A stretch of DNA of 64,000 nucleotides from Pseudobacteroides sp. (GCF_036567765.1 NZ_DATCTU010000071.1:1-64000), one strand, 5' to 3'. Numbered from the stretch's first letter, positions 43,231-52,527 are shown. The notes: generated by a model not told the origin, from the letters alone. Translations and numbers: made by a program.

Positions 43231-43423
43231 CTTTAACCCACCTATTAATTTCAGTTTATAACGATCAGTAAAATATAACTATTCTAAAAATTTACTAGTA
43301 TATCAATATTCGCTATAATTTTAACAATTCCTTTCTAGAAAATTTATAAATGTTTTAACATACTAATTTGGGTCAAATAGAATAGATGGTACCATTTTAA
43401 AGATTTCTTATTAACCTAATAAC

Positions 43424-44902
43424 CTAATAATTAAAATTTGTCTTATTAAAATTTACTGCAACAATAATTACATCACTCATGTTGATAGATCCGTCCATGT
43501 TGAGGTCAATACCTGCATCATAATTGGAATCATTGGTTATGCTGCTAAAGCATTTTGCCAATATTATAATATCTGCCATGTTAATGGAATTGTCCTTATT
43601 AAAGTCCCCACCCCAGAGTTTTATTGGAGAAATCTGTGTAGAAATCTGAAGGTTTGAGTCTATTATAATGTCTTTTAATTCTCGAGTCAGATAGCCTCCC
43701 TTGCTTATCCTCAATGTATAGCCTGAACTGCTTTTCGGTACATCCCTAATTATAAAATACCCGTTTTGATCGGTAGATGTTGACTTGCCTGTTTGTGTAA
43801 TCTCAACCCTAAACCCTGAAGTCAGTATGGATTTTGAACTTTCAGGGAAAGAAAAGTCGGGAGATATATAACCTGAAACGCTGTAGGAAAAAGCAGTAGC
43901 GGTTGGTGTGGAAGTAGGTGCAGCGGTTGGTGTAGGTGTATGGGTGGGCGTGGCAATAGGCTTTCCTGCAAGTATGCCGTCCAATTCAGTTTGGGTCACG
44001 CTAACAACACTTCCGTGCCTTACGCCTGCCGGAACACTGATGTTTGCCACTTTTGTCCAGGAAGTAGCACCTAAGTCTGTTGTCTTCCAACATTCGAATT
44101 TGCCATTTTGATTGAAAAGATCAGCATACATATACCATGTGTTGGAGTTGTTGTCCTTGAATACGAAGGGGCCCTCAGTGCCTGCGGACGTGATAAAATT
44201 CGGGGTAAATACGTTGAAGCTGTTTGGGTTTAATGTTGTGGATTTGGCAGCTTTAATTGATTTTCCGCTGGAACGCTCATCCTTGAAAAACAAATAAGCT
44301 GTACCGTTATGCTGAATTACGTCAGAGTCTATTACGTCATATCCCGGATCAAAAAATACCTCGCTCTCGGTTATTGTATTGAAGTCAGTGGTATAGTTTA
44401 CATATGTACGATTATAGTTGGTGTTTCCCGACCATATGATGCCGTATTGCTTTTTATTGTAGTCATAGAATACCTCAGGTGCCCATGCGTGCATGTTTGT
44501 TGAGTGCACTTTCAATAAACGCTCGTTTTTAAAAGTTATGAGGTCATCGGAATCCCAAACATGTATGTACTGGCTGTGATCCGACCAATTGGTTCCAAGC
44601 ATGTCGGTGGCTACTATTACAAAAGTTCCGTCCTGTTTCCTACGAATGTATGGATCTCGAATTCCTTTTGTACCTAACTTTGCATAGAGCACGGCTTTAC
44701 CGTCATTTATATTTTTCCAGTTCATAGCATCGGTGCTGTAGCAGAGATTTAGGCCATAACCACCTGTTTCCTGCTTAAAGTACCCCATGATGTATGCGGA
44801 ATAGGTTTCAGCAGATACGGCTTTGCCAAGGAATAGAAAAACTGCGGAAGAACAAAAAAATACCAAGAGTATGGACAAAACCTTCTTATAGTTTTTTATC
44901 AT
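43424..44902 (-). CDS. GH43-type glycoside hydrolase with X-module and type II-like dockerin
   Basis: About 492 residues, secreted. After the signal peptide comes a five-bladed GH43 domain (about 30-310) with the expected acids in 'GIRDPYI' (base), 'DSDVIQHNG' (modulator) and 'TEGPFVF' (acid), so it probably removes arabinose or xylose units. A Thr/Pro linker follows. Residues about 345-435 ('SGYISPDFSFP', 'TDQNGYFIIRDV', 'LWGGDFNKDNSINMADI') match the X-module and type II dockerin pair at the end of scaffoldin CipA. The dockerin repeats are 'DFNKDNSINMADIIILAKCF' and 'DLNMDGSINMSDVIIVAVNF'. ATG 44902 has GGGAGG before it. It diverges from the CE12 gene at 45096. Confidence 0.9.
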   Translation of the reverse strand: MIKNYKKVLSILLVFFCSSAVFLFLGKAVSAETYSAYIMGYFKQETGGYGLNLCYSTDAMNWKNINDGKAVLYAKLGTKGIRDPYIRRKQDGTFVIVATDMLGTNWSDHSQYIHVWDSDDLITFKNERLLKVHSTNMHAWAPEVFYDYNKKQYGIIWSGNTNYNRTYVNYTTDFNTITESEVFFDPGYDVIDSDVIQHNGTAYLFFKDERSSGKSIKAAKSTTLNPNSFNVFTPNFITSAGTEGPFVFKDNNSNTWYMYADLFNQNGKFECWKTTDLGATSWTKVANISVPAGVRHGSVVSVTQTELDGILAGKPIATPTHTPTPTAAPTSTPTATAFSYSVSGYISPDFSFPESSKSILTSGFRVEITQTGKSTSTDQNGYFIIRDVPKSSSGYTLRISKGGYLTRELKDIIIDSNLQISTQISPIKLWGGDFNKDNSINMADIIILAKCFSSITNDSNYDAGIDLNMDGSINMSDVIIVAVNFNKTNFNY

Positions 44903-44961
44903 TATTTGCAACCTCCCTGATTACCATACTGGAAATTATTAAAGGAATAATCTAAGTATAC

Positions 44962-45002
44962 ATTTACCGTAAGGAGCTTTCAATAATAAGTCTCCGGTAA
45001 AT
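44962..45002. repeat. Inverted repeat in the divergent GH43/CE12 promoter region
   Basis: ATTTACC and GGAG on the left (44962-44976) are matched by CTCC and GGTAAAT on the right (44992-45002). It lies between two divergently transcribed enzyme genes and may be a shared control site. Confidence 0.4.
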
Positions 45003-45026
45003 ATGCGAATTATTTTTTAAAAAAGC

Positions 45027-45052
45027 ACCCTTAAATAAAAAATTTATACGCA
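45027..45052 (+). promoter_or_regulatory. Candidate SigI-dependent promoter of the CE12 pair
   Basis: ACCC (45027-45030), then 18 bases, then CGCA (45049-45052), about 43 bases before the start codon at 45096. Published SigI promoters have a C-rich -35 and a CGWA-like -10, so this is a loose match. Similar elements occur at 47587 and 50207. Confidence 0.45.
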
Positions 45053-45095
45053 TTATATTATGGAAGCTTTTTTTAATTTACGGGAGGTACATACT

Positions 45096-46103
45096 ATGAG
45101 AAAAGTTATAAGTATAAGCTTGATATTGTTTGTATTGTTTACATGTCTTATGATGATTCCGCAAGGGCTGTTAAATACTGAGGCAGCAGCGGCAAAGCCT
45201 ACTGTATATATTTGCGGGGACTCCACAGTTCAGACCTATTCAGCAAGCTATGCACCCCAGGCGGGTTGGGGGCAATTTATTGCCAAGTATTTTACCACAG
45301 ATATTTTGTTTGTAAACAAAGCTATAGCGGGCAGGAGTTCCAAAAGCTTTATAGCTGATGGTCGCCTGGATGAGATCATAAATGTAATAAAGGCTAATGA
45401 TTATCTATTTGTGCAGTTTGGTCACAATGATGCAACCATAAGCAAGCCTGAGCGTTATGCAGAACCCAATACCACTTACAAGGAATGCTTGAGACAATTT
45501 ATTGACAGAGCAAGGGCCAAAAGTGCAATACCGGTTCTTATTACGCCTGTAGCAAGATTGAATTATTCTAATGGGATTTTTAAAAATGATTTCCCTGCCT
45601 ATTGTACAGCCATGAAAGAAGTGGCAAAGGAAAAGAATGTACCCTGTATTGATTTAATGAGTAAAAGTATCAGCTACTATACATCTTTAGGATATGATAA
45701 GGTTTATCCCTTTTATATGGTTTCATCCAATGGAACGGATTATACACATTTTACTGACGTTGGTGCCACACAGATAGCAAGGATAGTTTCGGAGGGGGTA
45801 AAGGAAGCAGGGCTGGACATGGCAAAATATCTAATAAGTTCTGATGTATCCACTCCAACAAGTACTCCTACTCAGAAGCCAATAATTACTCCAACACCTA
45901 AGCCTTCCAACACACCGATTTTTATTCCTGAGGATATAAACCGAGACAAAATAGTAAATATGTCAGACGTTATACTAATTGCCCAAAGCTTTAACGGATC
46001 GGTTAATGAAAGCAACAAAAGGTGCGATATAAATAATGACGGGGCAATAAACATGAGTGATGTAATAAGGGTGGCATTGAAGTTTAATGTAATAATAGAT
46101 TAA
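45096..46103 (+). CDS. CE12 rhamnogalacturonan acetylesterase with dockerin (short form)
   Basis: A 335-residue secreted SGNH esterase that removes acetyl groups from rhamnogalacturonan. Signal peptide 1-31; catalytic Ser in 'GDSTVQTY'; oxyanion motif 'GHNDAT'; Asp and His in 'DYTHFTDVGA'. A Thr/Pro linker leads to a C-terminal dockerin with two calcium-binding repeats ('DINRDKIVNMSDVILIAQSF' and 'DINNDGAINMSDVIRVALKF') for docking to a scaffoldin. The ATG at 45096 has GGGAGG before it. It is first of a two-gene unit with a second CE12 enzyme 17 bases downstream. Confidence 0.92.
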   Translation: MRKVISISLILFVLFTCLMMIPQGLLNTEAAAAKPTVYICGDSTVQTYSASYAPQAGWGQFIAKYFTTDILFVNKAIAGRSSKSFIADGRLDEIINVIKANDYLFVQFGHNDATISKPERYAEPNTTYKECLRQFIDRARAKSAIPVLITPVARLNYSNGIFKNDFPAYCTAMKEVAKEKNVPCIDLMSKSISYYTSLGYDKVYPFYMVSSNGTDYTHFTDVGATQIARIVSEGVKEAGLDMAKYLISSDVSTPTSTPTQKPIITPTPKPSNTPIFIPEDINRDKIVNMSDVILIAQSFNGSVNESNKRCDINNDGAINMSDVIRVALKFNVIID

Positions 46104-46120
46104 AGTGGAGGAGTTAGAAT

Positions 46121-47563
46121 ATGTATAGATGGAAAAAACTAAGCAAATTTGTAAGTTCATTTGTTATCTTTACAGTAATAGGCTTTAATACAGGCGGCTC
46201 TGGTGTCAAGGCTGCAGCAGATTATAAATTTGATTTTGGAGGCGGTGCAGTACAACCTGGCTATGTCGGGGTAAGTGCATCTACCGCATATAGTAAGTCT
46301 TTGGGATATGGGTTTAATACCCCTCAAAATATGAAAAATGTCACAGCATCGGGCAGTGGAGCGGCTAGCGATGCTGTCCAATTTGTGACTTTTGGGACAA
46401 AAAGTACAAACACATTTAATGTAGACCTTCCCAACGGTTTATATGAGGTGACGGTCACACTGGGAAACACAAGCAGGGCAAGCGTGGCAGCTGAAGGTGT
46501 ATTCCAGGTTATGAACATGACCGGAAACAATGCAGTGGATAAATTCCAGATACCGATAACTGATGGCCAGTTAAATTTATTGGTAACCGAGGGTAAAGCG
46601 GGTACGGCATTTACTCTTAGTGCTCTGGAAATCAGGAAGCTGTCGGATAGTCCGGTAACAAACAGGACCATATACATTGGCGGAGATTCAACTGTGTGTA
46701 ATTATTACCCTTTAGACACAAGCGTACAGGCTGGATGGGGACAGATGCTTCCGAAGTATGTAAGCACCGACTACTTTCAAATAAGAAACATGGCGACAAG
46801 TGGACAGATTGCAAGGGGTTTTCGCGATGACGGGCAATTTGAGGCAATCATGAAATATATAAAGCCCGGTGACTATTTTATTCTACAGCTTGGTATAAAT
46901 GATACAAATACAAAAAACAACACTACAGAAGCACAGTTTAAAGAAATAATGAGAGATATGGTAGTAAAGGCAAAGGCAGCTGGTGCTACCGTTGTGTTAT
47001 CAACTCCCCAGGGAAGGGCGACGGACTTTAATTCTGCAAATGTACATACTGCTGTCGGCAGATGGTACAGGCAAGCTACCATCGCCTTGGCAAAGGAAGA
47101 GAATGTACAATTGCTGGACCTTAATGTTTTAAGTTCGGCATATTTCACATCCATAGGGCCTGATGCTACCCTTGCACTTTACATGACGGGAGATACATTG
47201 CACCCTAACCGACAGGGAGCGACACAGCTTGCAAGGTTAGTATACGAAAACCTGAAGCTGCCTCTTAATTCACCTACACCTGCAAAGAATACTAATACAC
47301 CGACTCCCACAAACACCTCTACCCCTACAAAAGTCCCAACCAATACACCTGTAACAACAAATACACCAACTGCTACTGCCCAATTACCGGTGGAAGATAT
47401 AAACAAGGACAGGGCAGTAAACATGGCGGATGTTATACTGATTGCCTTAAATTTTAACACCCAGGTGACTGAAAGTAACAGAAACTGCGATCTAAATGGC
47501 GATGGCGTAATTAACATGAGTGATGTAATAAAGGTTGCATTGAAGTTTAATATGAGTGTATGA
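46121..47563 (+). CDS. CE12 rhamnogalacturonan acetylesterase with N-terminal beta domain and dockerin
   Basis: A 480-residue secreted enzyme. After the signal peptide (about 1-31) a beta-sandwich domain (about 32-170, beginning 'YKFDFGGGAVQPGY') precedes the SGNH domain, as in longer rhamnogalacturonan acetylesterases such as YesT-like proteins. Catalytic motifs are 'GGDSTVCNY', 'LGINDTNT' and 'GDTLHPNRQGA'. The linker is Thr/Pro/Asn-rich, and the C-terminal dockerin has 'DINKDRAVNMADVILIALNF' and 'DLNGDGVINMSDVIKVALKF'. GGAGGAG precedes the ATG. The two CE12 enzymes probably act on differently acetylated sites. Confidence 0.92.
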   Translation: MYRWKKLSKFVSSFVIFTVIGFNTGGSGVKAAADYKFDFGGGAVQPGYVGVSASTAYSKSLGYGFNTPQNMKNVTASGSGAASDAVQFVTFGTKSTNTFNVDLPNGLYEVTVTLGNTSRASVAAEGVFQVMNMTGNNAVDKFQIPITDGQLNLLVTEGKAGTAFTLSALEIRKLSDSPVTNRTIYIGGDSTVCNYYPLDTSVQAGWGQMLPKYVSTDYFQIRNMATSGQIARGFRDDGQFEAIMKYIKPGDYFILQLGINDTNTKNNTTEAQFKEIMRDMVVKAKAAGATVVLSTPQGRATDFNSANVHTAVGRWYRQATIALAKEENVQLLDLNVLSSAYFTSIGPDATLALYMTGDTLHPNRQGATQLARLVYENLKLPLNSPTPAKNTNTPTPTNTSTPTKVPTNTPVTTNTPTATAQLPVEDINKDRAVNMADVILIALNFNTQVTESNRNCDLNGDGVINMSDVIKVALKFNMSV

Positions 47564-47586
47564 AAAGCGTTTCACATAAAATATAT

Positions 47587-47610
47587 CCCAAAAAGATCAG
47601 CGGCTACGCA
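47587..47610 (+). promoter_or_regulatory. Candidate SigI-type promoter before sigI copy 2
   Basis: CCC (47587-47589), 17 bases, then CGCA (47607-47610). The predicted RNA start would fall only a few bases before the ribosome site AGGGGTG (47619-47625). If real, SigI2 would control its own gene. Confidence 0.35.
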
Positions 47611-47634
47611 TAAATAACAGGGGTGTGATAGTAT

Positions 47635-48378
47635 TTGTTTAAATTGGGTTTTAATCTTAGGGAAGACAAAAACAGTGTTGAATACATAGTTGCAAAGATT
47701 AAGTCAGGAGACACAAATCTAAAAGAAGAATTCATTAAAGATAACATATTATATATAACCAAGTTAGTTTCCAATATTGTAGGGTCATATATAGACAATA
47801 AGAACAGTGAAGAATTCAGTATAGGACTATTAGCTTTCAATGAAGCTATTGATAATTTTGACAATAAGAGAAACGGGGACTTTTACAAATACTCTTACAT
47901 GGTTATAAAGCATAGGCTTATTGACAATTTGAGAAAGAATAAGAGGCATGAAAATAATCTTCTGTTTTCTTCAATAGAGGATGATCATGATTTTAGCAAT
48001 AAGTATATGATATCCAATTCTCATTATCAGTTTGAAAAAATTGAACTGGCTGAAGAAATTGATCTTTTTGAGAAGAGTCTTTCAGACTATGAAATTTCCT
48101 TAGGGGATTTGATATCAAGCTCACCGAAACATAAGGACTCAAGGATGATGTCCATTAAAATTGCAAGGGTTTTGGCTGAAGATGAGGTATTATACCAAAA
48201 GATGATTAGAAAAAGATGTATTCCGTTATCAGATCTCCTTAAAAAAATTCAAATCAGCAAAAAAACGGTTGTCAGAAATAGAAAATTCATTATCGCAGTG
48301 AGCCTGATACTAAGGAGCAGGCTCGATGATCTTAAGGGGTTTGTTGTGAACATGGAAAAGAGGGATAAATATGAATGA
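47635..48378 (+). CDS. sigI: RNA polymerase sigma factor SigI, copy 2
   Basis: A 247-residue SigI-family sigma factor, clearly related to copy 1 (shared 'EEFSIGLLAFNEAIDNF', 'VIKHRLIDNLRKNKRH', 'SPKHKDSRMMSIKIARVLAEDE' in part). The start is TTG at 47635 with AGGGGTG 9 bases before it. It overlaps the rsgI gene by 8 bases, so sigma and anti-sigma factors are made together. It lies between the CE12 pair and the PL11 lyase gene, the natural targets for a pectin-responsive sigma factor. Confidence 0.93.
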   Translation: MFKLGFNLREDKNSVEYIVAKIKSGDTNLKEEFIKDNILYITKLVSNIVGSYIDNKNSEEFSIGLLAFNEAIDNFDNKRNGDFYKYSYMVIKHRLIDNLRKNKRHENNLLFSSIEDDHDFSNKYMISNSHYQFEKIELAEEIDLFEKSLSDYEISLGDLISSSPKHKDSRMMSIKIARVLAEDEVLYQKMIRKRCIPLSDLLKKIQISKKTVVRNRKFIIAVSLILRSRLDDLKGFVVNMEKRDKYE

Positions 48379-50194
48379 TTTGGATAATATAGGGGTAGTT
48401 ATCAGGATTGATGAAGATGAAGCCATTGTAATGACTGATGATGTGGTGTTTAAAAGGATCAAGAAGAGACCGGGGATATATAAAGGGCAAAAAATCCTTA
48501 TAAGTGATAGTGATATTATTCAGGATAGCAAGGCAAACAAAAAATACTTTTATCCTGTATTTGCAGCTATAGCCTCCTTATTACTGATTATTCTGGCTTC
48601 ATTCCATTTCTTTTTTGATACCAGCAAGCCCTACTTGTATATGAGCATAGACATTAATCCAAGTATTGAACTAGAAGTAGATGACAACGAATGCATAGAT
48701 GATATCAGGGCTTTAAACATAGATGGAAAGATTCTAATGGAAAATATAAAAGTAAAAGGCATAGATATCAATAATGCTATAAGGTTGATCATAGAGAAAT
48801 CAAGGGAAATGGGTTATGTTAAGGGAAATGACGAGAGGGGCACCATATTGATTGCGGCTGAATTGGAAAATGACAATGTTAAGGAAGAAACTGAAGGGGA
48901 AAAAAAGTTTGATGAATTTCTTAATAGAATAAAAAAAGATATAAATAAGACATACAGCAGCCTCTTGAATGCAGAGGTTGTCAAAGTTCCGCAAGGACTC
49001 AGGGAAAAGGCTGAGAGAATTGATCTTTCCATGGGAAGGTATTATATTTATTCAGAGGCTGGAAAGAATGGCAGGAAAATATCTATTGAAGAATTATATA
49101 CAACAGAATTAGGAGTGCTTTTAGGAAGGATTCGTTCTGATAATACAGATACCAATGTAAATAATGAAAAGGCTGAACTAGTTACAAAACAGCCGTCTGC
49201 TTCCGAAAGCATTAAACCCACTCCAAAGGAGAGATCTTCGTCATTACCTGTGACACATGCTGTTTCAACATTACCAACACCAATGATTATACCAACTTTA
49301 CCTCAATCAACTCCGCTGAAGTTACAAACAAGCAAGCTGGTACCAACACCCAAGCCGGTGCCAACACCCCAGCAAATCGAAACCATTATGAGTAAAGGGC
49401 TTATTGGAGAGTATTATAACTGCAGTGATTTTACCCAATACGTTATAAGCAGAATTGATCCGGAAGTTAACTTCAGGTGGGCTGAAAACGCCCCGGATGC
49501 TATGATTGGAGAAGATACTTTTTCGGTAAGATGGACAGGCTTTGTGGTTCCCAGATTTTCCGAAAGGTATACCTTTAGTACATATGCTGACGATGGAGTG
49601 AGATTATGGGTAAACAATACCTTGATTATAGATAACTGGAAGTCCCAATCACCGGTGCTTACAGAGGGAAGCATCGACTTGGAGGCGGGAAAGTGTTATG
49701 AAATAAAGCTGGAATACTTTGAAGATGTTAAATCTTGTCAAGTCAAGCTGTCCTGGAGAAGTGACTCACAAAAGCAAGAGATAATACCATCGAGCCAGCT
49801 ATTCCATAAGGCTGATGTATATGAGGGAGAAAAGGCAGCCTTTTCAAGAAGCATGGAGGAGTCCACCAACACCGGTTTTTCCGGCAGCGGCTATATAAAT
49901 TTCAATAATGAGGTAGGAGGTTATATTGATTGGGTTATAAATATAAAGAATGACGGTTTATATACTTTAAACTTCTGGTATGCTAATGGTGCGGACATTG
50001 ACAGACCCTTGGAGATACGTATAAACGACAGCTTGGTTTGCAGTCGGCTGAGTTTTGATTCAACAGGTAGTTGGACTAAATGGGGCAGGCAATATATTGG
50101 GGTAAACTTAAAGGCTGGAATAAATGTAATAAGGACTTCTGCAGTTCTAAAAGACGGACCCAATATAGATAGAATGGAGGTGCTTTTCAAATAA
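48371..50194 (+). CDS. rsgI: RsgI-family anti-sigma-I factor 2, with PA14 and CBM sensor
   Basis: A 607-residue membrane anti-sigma factor. RsgI cytoplasmic domain 1-50; membrane helix about 61-83; the self-cleavage motif 'SIDINPSIE' with Asn96-Pro97; the conserved outer domain to about 265; a Thr/Pro linker; a PA14 domain (about 340-472, 'GLIGEYYNCSDF', 'YADDGVRLWVNNTLIIDNW'); and a C-terminal CBM6/35-like module (about 475-607, 'GFSGSGYINFNNEVGGYIDW'). Both modules bind carbohydrates in relatives; PA14-bearing RsgI3 of Clostridium thermocellum is linked to pectin. Neighbouring enzymes all act on rhamnogalacturonan, which supports the same role here. Confidence 0.92.
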   Translation: MNDLDNIGVVIRIDEDEAIVMTDDVVFKRIKKRPGIYKGQKILISDSDIIQDSKANKKYFYPVFAAIASLLLIILASFHFFFDTSKPYLYMSIDINPSIELEVDDNECIDDIRALNIDGKILMENIKVKGIDINNAIRLIIEKSREMGYVKGNDERGTILIAAELENDNVKEETEGEKKFDEFLNRIKKDINKTYSSLLNAEVVKVPQGLREKAERIDLSMGRYYIYSEAGKNGRKISIEELYTTELGVLLGRIRSDNTDTNVNNEKAELVTKQPSASESIKPTPKERSSSLPVTHAVSTLPTPMIIPTLPQSTPLKLQTSKLVPTPKPVPTPQQIETIMSKGLIGEYYNCSDFTQYVISRIDPEVNFRWAENAPDAMIGEDTFSVRWTGFVVPRFSERYTFSTYADDGVRLWVNNTLIIDNWKSQSPVLTEGSIDLEAGKCYEIKLEYFEDVKSCQVKLSWRSDSQKQEIIPSSQLFHKADVYEGEKAAFSRSMEESTNTGFSGSGYINFNNEVGGYIDWVINIKNDGLYTLNFWYANGADIDRPLEIRINDSLVCSRLSFDSTGSWTKWGRQYIGVNLKAGINVIRTSAVLKDGPNIDRMEVLFK

Positions 50195-50206
50195 TTTTAA
50201 TTTGAT

Positions 50207-50233
50207 ACCCGTAAAAAATTTACCATTTACGCA
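50207..50233 (+). promoter_or_regulatory. Candidate SigI-type promoter of the PL11 lyase gene
   Basis: ACCC (50207-50210), 19 bases, then CGCA (50230-50233). The AAAAAATTTA inside is shared with the element at 45027. It would give a 5' leader of about 125 bases. Confidence 0.4.
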
Positions 50234-50366
50234 TCTCTAATTGAACAAGATATTTATAGATTTTAGCCAATATAGTAAAATATAAGTATACCTTCGCAGA
50301 TGAAGACTTATCACTCTTAATCTATATTTTTTTGATTGTGCTTAAATATAAAAGGGGGTTATTTTA

Positions 50367-52451
50367 ATGAACGAGTGCAAAAAAAACACAAAGAGATTTT
50401 TCCTGCTATTATTGGTAATGGTGCAGATCGGGCTAATGATCATACCAGGCCAATGGGCTGATGCAGCACCGTTAAGACTTATGGAAAAACTGGACAGGGG
50501 TCTTGTGGCAGTAAAGGTTAGTAATGGGGTTTTTGTAAGCTGGCGTATGTTTGGTACAGACCCGGAAAGCATTGGATTTAATGTCTATAGGAATGGTACC
50601 AAATTAAACGATTCACCGCTTACTACAAGTACCAACTATCTTGATGCAAGCGGAGCCACAAGCTCAACCTATACAGTGCGTCCTGTTCTAAATGGCCAGG
50701 AACAAGTTGCATCTGAGACAGCTTCTGTATGGGGGCAGAATTATCTTACAGTACCTATTAAAGCACCGATCAGCGGATATCAAGCAGGGGATTGCAGCAC
50801 TGGTGATTTGGATGGAGATGGGCAATATGAGATTGTTATAAAGTGGGAAGGTGCTACTCAGGATAATGCAAATTCTGGTGTTACTGATCCTGTATGTCTT
50901 GAAGCATATAAACTGAACGGTACTCGCTTGTGGACAATAAACCTCGGCAAAAATATCCGCGGTGGTGCACACTACACCCAGTTCATGGTTGCGGATTTTG
51001 ACAGTGACGGAAAGGCAGAGGTTGCATGCAAAACCGCAGACGGTACGAAGGATGGTAAAGGCAAGGTAATAGGTGATGCAAATGCAAATTATGTAAATGG
51101 CAACGGATACATATTAGCAGGTCCTGAGTTTCTTACAGTATTCAGCGGGATGACAGGCGAAGCCCTTGCAACTGTAAACTATGATCCTCCAAGAGGTACT
51201 GTTTCCTCATGGGGGGATAACTACGGCAACCGTGTAGATCGTTTTCTAGCTTGTGTGGCTTATCTTGATGGGGTTCAGCCAAGTATAGTCATGTGCCGCG
51301 GATATTATACCAGGTTGACTATTGCAGCATGGGATTTTAGAAGCGGAAAGCTTACAAAGAGGTGGCTTTTTGACAGTAACACAAATACCAAATTTGCAGG
51401 ACAGGGCAATCATAACCTAAGTGTTGGAGATGTTGATAACGACGGTAAGGATGAGATTATATACGGTGCATGTGCTATAGATGATGATGGCAAGGGAATG
51501 TATACCACTGGTTTAGGACATGGGGATTCCATGCACTTTGGAGACCTCAATCCCAATAGAGCAGGCCTGGAGGTATGGTCTTGTCATGAAGGGGAAGGCG
51601 GAGCTGACTTGCATGACGCAAGAACAGGTGCAATTCTTTTCAGATGGAATGCTGATGCTGATACGGGAAGAGCTTGTACTGCTGATATTGTAGCTTCATC
51701 TCCCGGGGAAGAAATGTGGGCTTCAGGTTCACCATTATTTAGTGCTACAGGTCAGAACCTTGGAAGTGCTCCAGGGTCAACTAACCATGCCATATGGTGG
51801 GATGGGGATGAACTAAGAGAGCTTCTGGACGGCACTACAATAACAAAACACGGTGGAGGCACTTTGCTTAGTGCTACCGGTTGTACTAAAATCAACGGCA
51901 CAAAGTCCAATCCGAACCTGCAGGCGGATATACTCGGAGATTGGAGAGAGGAACTTATTTGCAGGACAAGTGACAACACTGCTCTTCGCATATATACTAC
52001 TACCAGTATTACAAATAGAAGGATTTACACTTTGATGCATGATCCTATTTACAGAAATGGGGTTGCATGGCAGAATGTTGCTTACAATCAGCCGCCTCAC
52101 ACTGGGTTCTTCATAGGCAGCGGTATGGCTGCACCGCCTATTCCCCAGATAGCCCTTGTAGGTGATAACGGACCAAGCACACCACCTTCAAACACACCAA
52201 CGAGTACACCTACCAGTACATTGAGAAACACCCCGACAAGCACCCCGACTAACACTCCGGCTTCGTCAGCACCTGAGGATATAAATGGAGATAGGGTGGT
52301 TAATATGTCGGATGTAATACTTATTGCATCACATTTCAATGCTGTTTCAACAGGCGGTAATTATGACAGAAAATGTGATGTAAATGGTGACGGAGCAATC
52401 AATATGTCTGATGTTATACTGGTTGCAGCCAAGTTCAATAAATCTGTATGA
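50367..52451 (+). CDS. PL11 rhamnogalacturonan lyase with dockerin
   Basis: A 694-residue secreted lyase that cuts the rhamnose-galacturonic acid backbone of rhamnogalacturonan I by beta-elimination. After the signal peptide (about 1-34) an N-terminal fibronectin-like beta domain ('LDRGLVAVKVSNGVFVSWRM' in part) leads to the eight-bladed propeller with many calcium loops ('GDLDGDGQYEIVIKWEG', 'ADFDSDGKAEVACKTADGT', 'GDVDNDGKDEIIYG'), as in YesW/YesX. A Thr/Pro linker and a dockerin ('DINGDRVVNMSDVILIASHF', 'DVNGDGAINMSDVILVAAKF') end the protein. GGGGG lies upstream of the ATG. Its position next to rsgI2 and the CE12 pair makes one functional group. Confidence 0.94.
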   Translation: MNECKKNTKRFFLLLLVMVQIGLMIIPGQWADAAPLRLMEKLDRGLVAVKVSNGVFVSWRMFGTDPESIGFNVYRNGTKLNDSPLTTSTNYLDASGATSSTYTVRPVLNGQEQVASETASVWGQNYLTVPIKAPISGYQAGDCSTGDLDGDGQYEIVIKWEGATQDNANSGVTDPVCLEAYKLNGTRLWTINLGKNIRGGAHYTQFMVADFDSDGKAEVACKTADGTKDGKGKVIGDANANYVNGNGYILAGPEFLTVFSGMTGEALATVNYDPPRGTVSSWGDNYGNRVDRFLACVAYLDGVQPSIVMCRGYYTRLTIAAWDFRSGKLTKRWLFDSNTNTKFAGQGNHNLSVGDVDNDGKDEIIYGACAIDDDGKGMYTTGLGHGDSMHFGDLNPNRAGLEVWSCHEGEGGADLHDARTGAILFRWNADADTGRACTADIVASSPGEEMWASGSPLFSATGQNLGSAPGSTNHAIWWDGDELRELLDGTTITKHGGGTLLSATGCTKINGTKSNPNLQADILGDWREELICRTSDNTALRIYTTTSITNRRIYTLMHDPIYRNGVAWQNVAYNQPPHTGFFIGSGMAAPPIPQIALVGDNGPSTPPSNTPTSTPTSTLRNTPTSTPTNTPASSAPEDINGDRVVNMSDVILIASHFNAVSTGGNYDRKCDVNGDGAINMSDVILVAAKFNKSV

Positions 52452-52484
52452 CCAGTCCTTAATAGAATAAATAGGCTAAATAAT

Positions 52485-52527
52485 AAAAGAACATCCGGTT
52501 GGATATTTCCTCCGATGTTCTTTTTTA
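52485..52527 (+). terminator. Terminator of the PL11 gene
   Basis: AAAAGAACATC pairs with GATGTTCTTTT around an 18-base loop and runs into six T residues. It separates the pectin island from the RNase J gene. Confidence 0.85.
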
